From Clavaria fumosa (taxonomy: Eukaryota; Basidiomycota; Agaricomycetes; Agaricales; Clavariaceae), in assembly GCA_951802425.1 (NCBI GenBank), contig OX637799.1, forward strand, positions 2,666,001-2,730,000: 64,000 nucleotides of DNA. The letters run 5' to 3'. The stretch's first letter is position 1; every line of letters starts with the position of its first letter. The notes beneath the pieces were generated by a model. That model saw nothing but the letters and a program-made list of their open reading frames with translations, was not told the DNA's origin and did no database searches. Made by a program: the position numbers and the translations under genes. Below, piece after piece: positions 45,445-56,949 of this stretch.

Positions 45445-46230
45445 TTCGATTGAGCGTCTACGATTCGCGCGGCAGCGGATTTGTATAGTACGTCAACCAT
45501 GCCAACCGAGTGAAGTGATGTCGATTTTGTGACTGTATTGATTACCTCATTGTAATTCTCGCTTCGCGGCAGTGTGTATCCCTTATGTGATCCCGCAATT
45601 TAATGACCCATGCTCCTATCACATGGCGTTCAGGTGGGCCCACGTGCGAAGGCAGGAAGCGGCCACGTCTTTGTGATAGTGATGATCGATCGTCAGGTAC
45701 CCGTCCTCACGGCACACGCCGCCACAACACGGCAATTCAAGGTCAAAGCTAATATCCTCCTCGAGTTCGGATCGTTTATTTGGTGTCAAAGGAAAAGAGA
45801 GAACATGTGGTGTCGGCCTAGATTGCGTCTGCTTAGAGCCTGAGAGAGCCACCGGGACCGCTCGGTACCATGTGATGCGAGGGGAACAATGGCGTGCCAA
45901 GTTGGGTCGGCAGCAACTTCCTGTTACTTCTAAGTGTCGGCTCAATTCTCGAAACTCGATAGAAGTAGATCTCTCATCTCTTATCAGCGGAAGTATTACT
46001 CAAATCTTTGGTGATGAGACATTGTTCTTGTAACGACGAGATCATTCAAACTGTGAACTCACGCATCTTGGACGCGCCCCTCTCCAACAATTATCCAGAT
46101 ACGAGGATGCAGAAGACCCGGAGTAGCTTGCATGCACAACTCAGCAGGTGTGGACTTAGATACTACAACGCACCTGCCCGTCCATCGACTTGATTTATTC
46201 CTCTTCTGTTCCCACCTCTCTCCCCTCAGG
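45445..46230. other. Intergenic region, nothing recognised
   Basis: About 0.8 kb between the P450 gene and the convergent RBM25-like gene. Only short overlapping frames (60-108 codons) without recognisable motifs are present. Confidence 0.5.
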
Positions 46231-48588
46231 TCAATCAACATACATTCGCTCAGTATGCAAGCCTTCGCCATATGCCATGCTCTCGAATATGATTTGCCGC
46301 CAGACACTGACCGTGAACTCAACCGCCTCTTCCTCTAAAACCTATGAACAACGGTTAAGGTCCTCTAGAAAATAGGCGCAGTGAGACTAAACGAGACATA
46401 CTGGCTCTAAACCGTCAACGAGTTTCGTCGGTGACTTGTGGTCCTTCAGGTGCTCTATTACGAACATCACCAAATCGTCGTCTTCGAGTTCCCCCAAATA
46501 TTTGACCATGAGCCGCTTCACCAACGGTTCCAACTTGCGATCGATCATCAGCTAGGTCATGGCCATCAATTTCTCTTTGATCAACAAGAAAGGAAGCACA
46601 ACCGCTCACATCAGACAGCCCATCCCACCTAACTTTGGCTCTAAACAACGTTTCTCTGTCGTTTGGCACCGTCTCCTTGATCCTCTCCAGCGTCTCCTTC
46701 GCCCTCTCCCCCTCTGCTGCGCTGAAGTCGAGCTTCATTAGGGGTGCCTTCTTCTTGACGATACTGTCCTCTTCCTCTTCTCCCATTACCAATGCCACCT
46801 TCCTGTCGACCTCCTTCTCTCGCCCATCTTTGCCAGGAGCCGGAGCGAGCGAGACATTCAGCCTGACAGGCGCACCGTCCTCGAGCAATAAGCCGGCTTT
46901 GCGTTGTTCATCAGCTAACGCTTGCATTTCATCCATCTGCCGCGCGAGGAAAGCCTCCGACTCTCGTCGCAGGTTGTCGGCCTCGCGCTCCTCGAATGCT
47001 CGCGACTCGGCGTCTGCGGCCTCTTCCGCTGTAAGCCGACGCAAGCGCATTGCCCGCCATCGCGGGCTGAGTGACAAAGTCGATGAGACAACGGCGCAGC
47101 AGCGAATCTGAGAAACCGAAGACGCACCGATCGACGTAGAACATCTCGTCGCTCTCGTCGTCATCCCAGACATCTAAACGAGATCTGATTTCTACTCGAT
47201 CACGTTCTTCGGCTTCCTTCATAACACGGTCCCTTGCGATCGTACGTTCAAGCGCTTGGATTCTCGCACGTTCTCGAGGCTCATATCTCCGTTCGCGCTG
47301 GCAAAACATTGTTATCCAACCATATCGAAGGAATATAAAACTCACGTCTCGGAAGGAAGCCTCTTCATCGTTTCTCCTCGCTACCCAGCGTTCCTCCTCA
47401 AGCTGCTCGTCCGACTTGATCGGCTTAGGCTTGTCGTCTGGCGCTCCTGCAGCGCTTCCACCATTCTCAGCCTTCACAAAACCAACTGGTTTATTATATC
47501 CCTGCGCCCCAGGCCCAAAGCCTCCTCTCCCAGAAGCATCCTGGCCCCCTCCCTTTTGATGATGATGAGGTTTCCCCCATTCTCTCAACTTCGGCCCGCT
47601 CGGAGGGCCTGCGCCGGCTGCACTGGCACTCCCACTTTGACCAAGTGACATTATCCCAACAACACTGGGTATGCTTTCCTTGACCTCGCGCACCCTCTCC
47701 CGCTCTCGCTTCGCGGCGCGCTCTCTAAACTGAGCGATCTCGGAGATGACGAGACCGCGCTGCGTCTCTGGGAGGTCGGCCTCCTGCAGGTCGTGCAAGT
47801 GCGGGGGGATGACGTACTTCTCCTTGTCGAGTCGGCCAGTGGACGCCGCGTCTTGAGAGAAGCGGATGATGCCGGTGATGAGAGCTTCTACTTTCGCTTT
47901 CGCCTCCTGGTTTTTAGTGTCATCTTCCTATGAAAATAAAAAAAATTCAGACGTCTTTTCTTTGGAGGAGCGACGGCGACATGGTTGAGAGCTTCTTACA
48001 TCCGTGTTCATGCGTTTAGCGTTAAACGCGTCCAAGAAAGCACGCGTCTTTTCATCTGCTTTTACCTGAGCGTGTCAAGTTGGAAGTAGGCGGGCTTTGT
48101 CTACGGGAAAGGTCGAGATGGAGAGGAGACGCACCAGCAACTTCTTGTTCGCGCACCCGTCTTCCAGCGCGGGCAGCTCAACGCCGTTGAGCAGCGTCAA
48201 GGCGCAAACTGCACCCTCTGGACCCTCAAACTCGGCAAAACCAAATCCTTGTGGTTTATTCGCGGGCGTGATGAGTCGCTTGAATGACTTAATCGGACCA
48301 CAAGCCTTGCGTGATGCGTGACGAGCGATAACAATTGCAGCGATGTCGAAGACACTTGACTACAACAAGACTTACTTTGAGTAGGTCATTGAGAAAGGCG
48401 TCGGTTATGCCGCCTGATATCGAGCCAACAAAAAGAGTGGTCGGTTTCAGGCCTTGCGGAGGGACGAAGGAAGGATGAGGGTGGAGCATATGTTGCTGCT
48501 GTGCGAGAGCCGAGATTGAGGGACCTTGGCCGAATGACGGCAAAGGGGGACGTAGACCCAGACCTAAACGGTTCGGTACGGGCTGCAT
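46231..48588 (-). CDS. RBM25/Snu71-like splicing factor (RRM plus PWI domain)
   Basis: U1 snRNP-associated splicing regulator. The minus strand gives a Pro-rich N-terminus (MQPVPNRLGLGLRPPLPSFG), then an RRM with RNP2 TTLFVGSISGGITDAFLNDL and RNP1-like PQGFGFAEFEGPEGAV. A conserved middle follows (EALITGIIRFSQDAASTGRL, ADLPETQRGLVISEIAQFRE), then a long charged Arg/Glu region (RYEPRERARIQALERTIARD). The C-terminal PWI domain has MIDRKLEPLVKRLMVKYLGE and LEDDDLVMFVIEHLKDHKSP. Skipping one more intron adds EEEAVEFTVSVWRQIIFESM AYGEG, the end of the PWI fold, and the stop TGA at 46231-46233. About eight introns are inferred. The gene diverges from CCDC25 with about 295 bp between start codons. 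Confidence 0.87.
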
Positions 48589-48883
48589 AATTTTTAGATG
48601 CTTTGAAGGCTTCGAAAGGTGCAGATGGTATCAATAAGGAACAAGTACTGAACAAATGCAACGGTCATTGAACGGGGCAACATAAAACCCTGAGCTACTT
48701 ACGAGTTCTGAGCGAAATTCTGACTCTAGAGATCAGTATTTGAGGAGGGCTGGGGTGTTGGGCGTCAGAGTGAGAGCGGAACGTAGGGACGAAATGACGG
48801 ATGACTCGGAGTTCAGAAATTGAATCGGAGCTTGAAGATGATGCCGACTTTGCAGCAGCAGCAATCCGTGACCATCCTCAATA
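48589..48883. promoter_or_regulatory. Bidirectional intergenic promoter region between RBM25-like and CCDC25 genes
   Basis: A 295-bp spacer separates the two divergent start codons, so both promoters must share it. No TATA box stands out. Co-regulation is only suggested by the arrangement. Confidence 0.5.
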
Positions 48884-49853
48884 ATGGTGCTGTTCTTTTC
48901 GTCAACAGCGGTCGACCCTCCCGCAACGATTTACATGGGTCGTGACAAGGTCGAGAGTGCGCATTAACATGGCAAATTCTATTTTTCAAACACCTGAGTG
49001 GGATTAGACGAAGATCTTATCAAGTACGCGTGGCCGCAAGATGTCTGGTTTCACGTAGACAAGCTCTCTTCCGCACACGTCTACCTTCGACTTCCCCCCT
49101 CCATCCTCTCATGGGAGGCCATTCCAGAGGACCTTCTTAAGGATTGCGCGCAGCTTGTCAAAGCCAACTCGATTGAAGGTAAGCGGAACTTGCTTTGCGC
49201 ACGGAGAATGTGGATGAATGATTTCAGTAAGGTAACAAGAAGGATAATCTCACAATAATTTATACGCCAAGTCCCAACTTGAAGGTGCCGTTGACCTGTT
49301 GGGTATGAGGTTGAAGCGAGGCTCTTAATCAAGGCTGGCAGAAAACAGGGGACATGGCAGTAGGGCAAGTCTCTTTTCACTCTGACAAACAAGTCAGCGT
49401 CCTGTCCCATCTTCTCTTTAACGTGTTGCTGACGGCCGTGCTCAGGTAAAGCGAGGTACTTCTCTCGGGCCCAATGTTAATCCACTGCTAATTTGTCTCT
49501 CAACAAGTCTATATACCCAAACGCGAGAATGTCATTGTAAATCGACTAAACAAGACGAAAATCGAGAGACAGGTCGATCACGAACAAGAGAAAATTGAAC
49601 GAATCAGAGCGGAAAAGGAGGAGGCCCGTCGCGCCGCAAACCTACGACAGGCACGTGTGGCACACCAGGTTCCTCCCGGTTCTCCATCGCTAACTCTGGT
49701 GACTTCGTGTAGAAAGAGGAGGCGCAGCTGGCCAAGCAGAGAGAGGCCGAAAAGGCTGCACGCTCTTACGACTCCCTCTTCACAGCTGAGGTTGACGAAG
49801 AAGATTCCCTTCCGAGGAAGACGGTAAAGGAATTGGAGGAAGACTTCATGTGA
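48884..49853 (+). CDS. CCDC25/Jlp2 family protein (NFACT-R domain)
   Basis: A conserved eukaryotic protein related to the NFACT-R domain of NEMF/Rqc2; human CCDC25 has also been reported as a DNA sensor. Spliced exons read [96 protein letters not shown], and [21 protein letters not shown] Glu/Arg/Lys coiled-coil region follows ([20 protein letters not shown]), and the end is [30 protein letters not shown]. Order and motifs match CCDC25 closely. The start is the ATG giving MVLFFSS; the stop is TGA 49851-49853. Confidence 0.9.
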
Positions 49854-50089
49854 CGCTGCGCAGGGGCAACCACGTTTCTGTGTGTGTGTTGTACGCTTGT
49901 CTTATCGCGCCGACGAAGCCCTTATGGCAACGTCGATCATCACGCTGTACATTGTCCTACTGTAAGGTCTTGTGCATCGACGAAGGGACTAACATGGAGG
50001 ATTGTTCAGCTTGATTCAGGAGTAAGACTCAACCAAACGTGTCTGGACGTTCACCTCATTCTCATTCTCAGTCACTGTATCACTCTGTC

Positions 50090-52392
50090 ATGAGCATCCG
50101 CCTCCCAGTAAGCTCACATACCGTCGCAGAGGCTGTCGGCTCAAATAGCAGCTCTGGCTCCTCTGAAACTGACGACGAGGAAACTTGGGATGACTGGCTC
50201 TCTGACGTAGCCAAGAACCAGGGCTGCGAATCGCTCTTCGAACCCAAGGTCTTCTCGACCACGACAGAGGCTCTGAAATACGACCGAGAGTCCCATAATT
50301 TCGACTTGAAGGAGATTTGCTACAGACTGTGTTAGCAACTCTTCATCTTTCCTTGTCGTTCGCGACTGATTTAGCTGGGCCCTTCCACCATACCCTAGCT
50401 CTCGATGTCCACCAACGCATAAGACTAATCAACTTCATCCGGAAAACGGTCAGATTCCATATTCCTCCAGGAGCCAGTTCCAGCCCTGACACTGGTAACA
50501 GCGTCCTGCGGCGGAAAGCCTGGCCTGGCTCACTGGAAGAGAATCATTTTTCTCCGAGGACGAATACCTCGTACCCGCATTAGAAGACGACCCCCTGCTC
50601 CGTAAGTCATCCTCGCGCGTCGTCGCTACACTTATCTCAGCCACGACTGCCCCTTTCCCAGAGCTTGAATTCAGCGACTGCTCGGACTCCGACGTCGACT
50701 CCGATCGCGGGGATGCAGGAAAGGCGGACGCCTCCAAACGCGTCCGCGTCCTTTCAAAGCAACTCGAACGTGTCCAGCATGACTTTGCCGAGTACCGCAC
50801 CTTCGTGGCGCAACGGCTCAACGCAGCCGCCGGGCTGAACCAGGCCTCAGACGAAATCCCAGAGCGCGATCCGAAGCCACAGGACAACGACGTGCATTAC
50901 TTTCAAAGCTATGGCGAGACTGGTACGTCTGCGTGTTGCACGGCTTGTTGTTTTGTATCTGTGGTGTTCGTTTGAAGAACTGTCGCGGTCTTAGACATCC
51001 ATGCGACCATGATCCGGGACAGAGTCCGAACATCATCGTACGCGTCCTTCATCCTGCAGACGCCATCCCTCTTCCAGGACGCCGTCGTCATGGATGTGGG
51101 CTGTGGGACGGGCATCCTCTCGCTGTTCGCGGCTCGGGCGGGAGCCAAACGTGTCATTGCGGTAGAAGCGAGCGACGTCGCCGAAAAAGCGCGCCAGATA
51201 GTGAAGGCAAACGAATTCGATAGCATCATCACGTCAGTCCATATCCAGATCCTACTTCAGCAAAATCAACTAACGTCATACAGGGTTATAAGCGGGAAAG
51301 TGGAAGACATCGCTCTTCCGGACGACCTCCCTCACGTAGATGTCATTGTCTCTGAATGGATGGGTTATGCCCTCCTCTACGAGTCTATGCTGGACTCCGT
51401 CCTGCGTGCCCGCGATCGCTTTCTCCGACCCGGAGGAGTCATGGCCCCAAGCCAAACCAGGATGATGCTCGGGCTTTGCGACGCCTCTGAGATTCGCAAA
51501 GAGCGGGTGGACTTCTGGTCCGATATCTATGGTACTGAACGCCGGCTCTTCCTATTACCACCAAGGTTCTGCGCTCATCAGTGTCATTCTCCCTGAAGGA
51601 TTCGACTTATCCGCCATGGCTGCCGATGCTTACGACGACGCCATCGTGGATGTCGTAGAACCAGGTTCGATGATCAGTGCACCATGTGTCATCAAGGTTC
51701 GTGGATCGCCATCCCTCTATACCCCCCGTGCAACTTCGGCCATGGGTGACAAACTATGCTACCCTCCACGTTTTCTAGGATATTTTCCTCTCGACAGTGA
51801 CGCCGCGCCAGCTCGACTTCGCCGCCCCGTTCACGCTGACGTCGGTGGCCGTCGGGCGGACCAAGGTGCACGCCTTCCTGCTGTACTTCGACGCCTTCTT
51901 CAACCCCACCGGCGAGGCGGCACCGAGCGAGATGAAGCCGCCCGCGCACACGCAGGATACAGTCTTGGCGGAGGTGTGGCCCGTCGGCGGGAAGGCCGCG
52001 CCGCAGCGCCGGCGGAGCAGCCACTACCAGGAGAAAAAGATTGTCAGTTTCAGCACGAGCCCGCGCAGCACCCCGACGCACTGGAAGCAGACCCTGTTCC
52101 TCCTCCGCGAGCCTATCCCGGTCAGCGAAGGTACGTTGGCGCCTCCATTCGCGCTATCGCCGTTCTTGCCGTTCTTGGGTCGTGCTTGGGCCGCTCTTGG
52201 GCGGCTGATGTGTTGACGCGCTGCTCACCAATACCTTCCGTTGCAGGGACTGTTGTGTCTGGGACGTTCCATTGCAGGAAAGGCGCTGACAATCCGCGGG
52301 AGCTAGACGTAGAGATCCATTACAGCATCAAGGGGAGCGCGGGGGCCGATACTGCTGGCGAGGTTCTCGTCCAAATATTTAAGGTGCGATAG
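50090..52392 (+). CDS. Protein arginine N-methyltransferase 3-like
   Basis: Type I arginine methyltransferase using S-adenosylmethionine, typically acting on ribosomal protein uS5. The N-terminus is acidic (GSSETDDEETWDDWLSD), then the zinc-finger-like region with CESLFEPKVFSTTTEALKYD RESHNFDL, where only one Cys of the expected pair is visible. A coiled coil follows (RVRVLSKQLERVQHDFAEYR). The catalytic domain has motif I VVMDVGCGTGILSLFAARAG, VIAVEASDVAEKARQIVKAN, the double-E loop VSEWMGYALLYESM, and the THW loop STPTHWKQTLFLLREPI. The beta-barrel includes DFAAPFTLTSVAVGRTKVHA and ends in LDVEIHYSIKG. About seven introns are inferred. It converges on the MSP1 gene. Confidence 0.88.
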
Positions 52393-52749
52393 CGGCACAT
52401 GTATGGAGAGCGCGCCTTGGAAGTACTGTTTGACTTGCAATATATAACATGTACCTAGAACAGCTACCCCGACTCTTCCCTCTCAAGTCCGGACTCATAT
52501 CGACTGCGCTCTGCATAAGAGATGTGACGGCACGGTGTGAAGACGAGCAAGCATATCTGGGCTTCACTCCCAGCCGCTGTTACAACCATTCTCATTCCAT
52601 CCCTCCCAGCGGCCAAAATGTGTTCCCCATGGTTGTGCGTCACATCTTCTCTCCAAGAATAGGCCAGGTGGTGAAGTGAAGATTTGTAACCATACATGGA
52701 TTATATGATTGTTGCAGCTGTTAGAGAAGACACCAGTAGAATAAGGAAG

Positions 52750-54373
52750 TCAATCGTCTACACTGCCGACTGTTGAACTCGAAGGTGTAGGCGATCGAGC
52801 GCTATGTAGCGCCGCTCCCTCAGGATCATAGAAGTCCTCAAGCACTATCGGCCGCAACATGAATCCCTGGAAACCTCCATCAACCACCATACACAGGAAA
52901 AAGTCCAAGTGGACACACTTCAAGTTGGCCCTTCTCCATAGCCTCCTTGTCGTCGCCCGTCTTCCGCACATACTCCCTGACCGGCAACATGACTGCGTTC
53001 CGGCACAACTCCTTCAGGTCAGACCCCGACAACCCGTTTGTCTGTTCTGCAAGTGTGTGGAGTGGGAAATCAGGCGCAAGCTCTGTGTCACCCAGCATCT
53101 TTTTGGGTGGTACGTTAGGACCTCCCCTAATGGTAGAACGGCGCAATTCACGACTTACGAGCGTCAAAATCTTCAGACGTTGTTCGACGTCAGGCAAACC
53201 AACCGGGAAACGTTTTGGCATGCGCCGAAGGATGGCAGAATCTATGTCGTTGGGTCGGTTCGTAGCGCCAAGGACTACGATCCGATCAGTTCCCGATAAC
53301 AGACCATCCCATAGCCTATTTGACACGAATTGATAAGACAGACGTCACCGGGGGTGAAAAAAAGGGGAAAACAAAACGAAGACGCACGTCATGAATTCGG
53401 CCTTCATCATGCCAGTGACTTCATGATCGCCGCGCGCGCGCTCTCTGAGAAATGAGTCGATTTCGTCGATGAAAATGATGCTCGGCTGCGTCTTGCGTGC
53501 TAGACTAAACAGGCCAGCCACCAGCTTATTACTCTCGCCATACCACTTATTCGTCAGCACAGAGGCAGCTATGTTGATGAATGTCGCGCCCGACTCTTTG
53601 GCGAGTGCTTTGGCCAACATGGTCTTCCCACACCCTGGTGGTCCGTACCTGGGTGGGATACTGATGTGAGCCACTGAGATTGGATAAGAATTGCCTAGAT
53701 ACGTACAGTAAGACACCCTTGGGAGCGCCCAAGAGGGTAGAAGATGTAGAGAATAACTTCGGATATATGAGTGGGAATATCACAGATTCACGGAGGGAAG
53801 ATATGATAGGATCCAGTCCACCGATGTCTTAGAATTTTTCAGCGGTCAGCATGCATAGCGGTAATTAGACGCCTGGTACAGTAATCAGGTACCTGAAAAG
53901 CGGATATCGATGTCGTCTGGGTGAATGATTTCATTCGCTACCGCTCCTATGGATAGTCGGTCTCAGAAGACATAGAGCATCAGACGACGAGTAAGAATCA
54001 AAGGCGCACTTTCGTACTCATTTAGCTTTAGATTGTCGTGACCCAGTTTCTTGAGCGCAGCCAGCTGTTTCGACTTGACATGTTCCCTTTCTCGGTCCCG
54101 TTGGAACGTCGCGTCCATCACCCACTGTGAAAGTAGACATTGACATGAGCGTATCGATGAAGAAGACGCATGCGTACTCTGACACTGTAGTACAAGATCG
54201 CCTTGTCATCTATTTAGGCTGGGGGGACATGAGGACGTCACCATTGGAAACGTACTTGTGAGGCGACGAACAGAGCAACTTTGAACGAGCGACGTCAGTC
54301 AGAATCGTTTTAGAGTAGTCCAAATGCACACACCATCTAATATTACTCGCCTGGTGGATGGTGACACCGCCAT
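52750..54373 (-). CDS. MSP1: Mitochondrial outer-membrane AAA-ATPase Msp1/ATAD1
   Basis: Membrane-anchored AAA+ extractase that removes mislocalised tail-anchored proteins from the mitochondrial outer membrane. Reading the minus strand with three small introns at the 5' end gives [40 protein letters not shown], a short N-terminal membrane anchor, then [13 protein letters not shown] and [20 protein letters not shown]. The AAA core has Walker [21 protein letters not shown], the pore-loop region [20 protein letters not shown], Walker [13 protein letters not shown], sensor/arginine-finger region [20 protein letters not shown], and the lid with [20 protein letters not shown]. It ends at TGA 52750-52752 after a Ser/Pro-rich tail. 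The start is the only Met giving the hydrophobic anchor in frame. Confidence 0.9.
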
Positions 54374-55680
54374 GCAAAAATTGCAAGTTGCTAGTAGTCG
54401 TAGTTTCCGTAGTTTCCGTAAGAACGGAAGTGAGCGAGCTAGTTCCGTATATTTACGCTATGGTGGCAGTTCGTCGCACCTCGACCTCACGTTATCACTC
54501 GTATATTAAGCAGATGTCTTTTGGTCTTATTTACGTCTCAGCCACTGCGTCGGCATGGAAAAACTACGTAAGCGGCTGCCACCGCCTCGGCATGGGAAAG
54601 TACGTAAGCGGATTAGCTCTACTGAGTCACATGTAGGAAGTCACGGTTCATCGCTTATTTAAGCGTCATTCGTCTCCGTTCGGTATACGTCTCAGCGACT
54701 GCGTACACACTTTGCCGAAGACAGTTTCCACTCGCACCCGCATATGCGACGACTTTCAACAGCTGCCAAGGACTGATGCTGATGACTCTGGGAATCGACC
54801 TCACTCGCCCAGCATTTTCACATGGTCAGTTGTATACAGCACTATCACGGGTAAAAAACCGTAAGCAATTGAAAATCAGATTACAGAGTGGTATGACCCA
54901 TACCAGAAATGTAACGTATTCAGAATCACTACTGTAAATGAATGATAAACGTCAGAAATACCGTCTGGCGTGATGGAGAGCAGGGGGGCCTGTTGACGAG
55001 CGAGGCAACGTCAGAGGAATGTCACGCGCTAGATGCCGCGAGCCAGACAACGTCAGAGGTATATGTCGGGAGGTGCCAGGAGGTGCGGTAGAGCGAAGGT
55101 CCCGGTGCTCATCTGAAACGTCAACGAAAATCCTCTAGAATCGCCTCTGGCACTCCTCAAATGGTCAGCTCTACTAAAAGTGGGGAAATGAGGATTCGTG
55201 TATAATCCAATCCAACGTATCACTCACCATAGACCGTTCAAAGACTATGGGGAGTGGGACTTTTCTACGTTGTAATCGTCACACCTTCACTGACCCCAGA
55301 TAGCCAGAGTGGGCTGAAATTATAAGAATTGAAATAACCATGATCTGCGTTCCCGGGCTCGAGTACAGCAGACATGTTGGAGAGTGGTGTGCAGAGGTCA
55401 GAGTAAAACGAACCAAAAAGTCCTTAAGATTACATAATTTTTGGAAAATATTACATAAGGCCGGAGCGGAGCGAGGCCCTACCTTGTCATTAGCTAATTA
55501 CATCAGGAAACCTCAAAATGTCTTGACCCAGCTTGATCGGTCTTGACTTTAGTGGTCAGAACTTTTTTGGTCAAGAACTCCGTCTTGAAAACGCAAAACG
55601 AACCTACTTATACAAGTTGAAGTTCTTGACTCAAGAACAACAATCAAGTGTACAAAAAAATCAAGTGTACAAGATGTGAT
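54374..55680. other. Gene-free region with short direct repeats
   Basis: No recognisable gene. Short repeated motifs include TACGTCTCAGC(C/G)ACTGCGT at about 54527 and 54685, CGGCATGG(A/G)AAA...TACGTAAGCGG at about 54551 and 54589, and AATCAAGTGTACAA twice at about 55640-55672. Several TTGAC/GTCAAGA-type words occur around 55530-55640. This looks like the decayed edge of the repeat block that follows. Confidence 0.5.
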
Positions 55681-55693
55681 AAGGGGTCAAGAC

Positions 55694-56882
55694 AATGGTT
55701 CCGCTGCTGCTCCCATCGTGCGCTGCTGCCGCCACCGTCGTGCGCTGCTACCGCCGCCATTGTGTGCTGATGCCGCTGCCGCCGCCATTGTGTGCTGCTG
55801 CTGCTGCCGCCGCCATTGTGTGCTGCTGCCGCCGCCGTCGTGCGCTGCTGCTGCTGCCGCCGCTGTCGTGCGCTACTGCTGCTGCCGTCGTGCGCTGCTA
55901 CCGCTGCCATCGTGTGCTGATGCCGCCGCTGTGGTTGTGCGCTGCTGCCGCTGCTGCCGCCGCCGCCATTGTGTGCTGCTGCCGCCGCCGTCGTGCGCTG
56001 CTGCTGCCGTCATGCGCTGCTACCGCTGCCATCGTGTGCTGATACTGCCGCTGCTGCCATTGTGCGCTGCTGCCGCCGTCGTCGTGCGCTGCTGCCGCTG
56101 CTGTCGTGCACTGCTGCCGTCGTGCACTGCTGCGCCGCTGCGGTTGTGCGCTGCTGCTGCCGCTGCGGTTGTGCGCTGCTGCCGCCGCTGCGGTTGTGCG
56201 CTGCTGCCGCCGCTGCGGTTGTGTGCTGCTGCCACTGCTGCGGTTGTGTGCTGCTGCTGCCGCTGCGGTCGTGCGCTGCTGCCGCTGCTGTGGTTGTGCG
56301 CTGCTGCCACCGCCGTCGTGCACTGCTACCGCTGCCATCGTGTGCTGATGCCGCCGCCGCCGCCATTGTGTGCTGCTGCCACCGCCGCCGCCCTGCTGCC
56401 GCCGCCGTCGTGCGCTGCTGCTGCCATCGTGTGCTGCTACTGCTGCCATTGTGTACTGATGCCGCTGCCGCTGCCATTGTGCACTGCTGCCGCCGCCGTC
56501 GTGCGCTGCTGCCGCTGCCGTCGTGCACTGCTGCCGCCGCTGCGGTTGTGCGCTGCTGCCGCCGCTGCAGTTGTGTGCTGCTGCCGCCGCTGTGGTTGTG
56601 TGCTGCTGCTGCCGCCGCTGTGGTTGTGCGCTGCTGCCGCCACTGCGGTCGTGCGCTGCTGCCGCCGCCGTCATGCGCTGCCACCACCATCGTGCGCTGC
56701 CGCCGTCGCCGTCGTGCACTGCTGCTGCCGCCGTCGTGCGCCGCTGCCGCTGCCGTCGTGCGCCGCTGCCGCCGCCGTCATGCACTGCTGCCACCACCAT
56801 CGTGCGCCACTGCGGCCACCACCGTTGTGCGCCACTGCCACCGCCACTGTTGTGCGCTGCTGTTGTGTGCCGCTGCTGCACC
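55694..56882. repeat. GC-rich minisatellite, basic unit about 25 bp
   Basis: About 1.2 kb of tandem degenerate repeats of the type GTGCGCTGCTGCCGCCGC TGCGGTT. Clean 25-bp periodicity is seen at 56171, 56196 and 56221; other units are shorter or longer by a few nt. Because 25 is not a multiple of three, successive units pass through all reading frames, and the unit lacks stops in each. This gives overlapping frames of 413 and 334 codons on plus and 327 and 226 on minus. The predicted peptides (Cys/Ala/Leu/Arg on plus; Gln/Ala/His/Ser/Arg on minus) are low-complexity by-products, and no initiation or splicing context supports a gene. Confidence 0.85.
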
Positions 56883-56949
56883 TGATGCTGCCAGATTCTT
56901 GCAAGAGTATCTTCTAATTACAATAAATAGCCATTGCAAGATTGAGTGT

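Noticed and set aside
55694..56882. CRISPR-like or other spaced-repeat array
   Set aside because: The units are contiguous and degenerate with no unique spacers, and the genome is eukaryotic.
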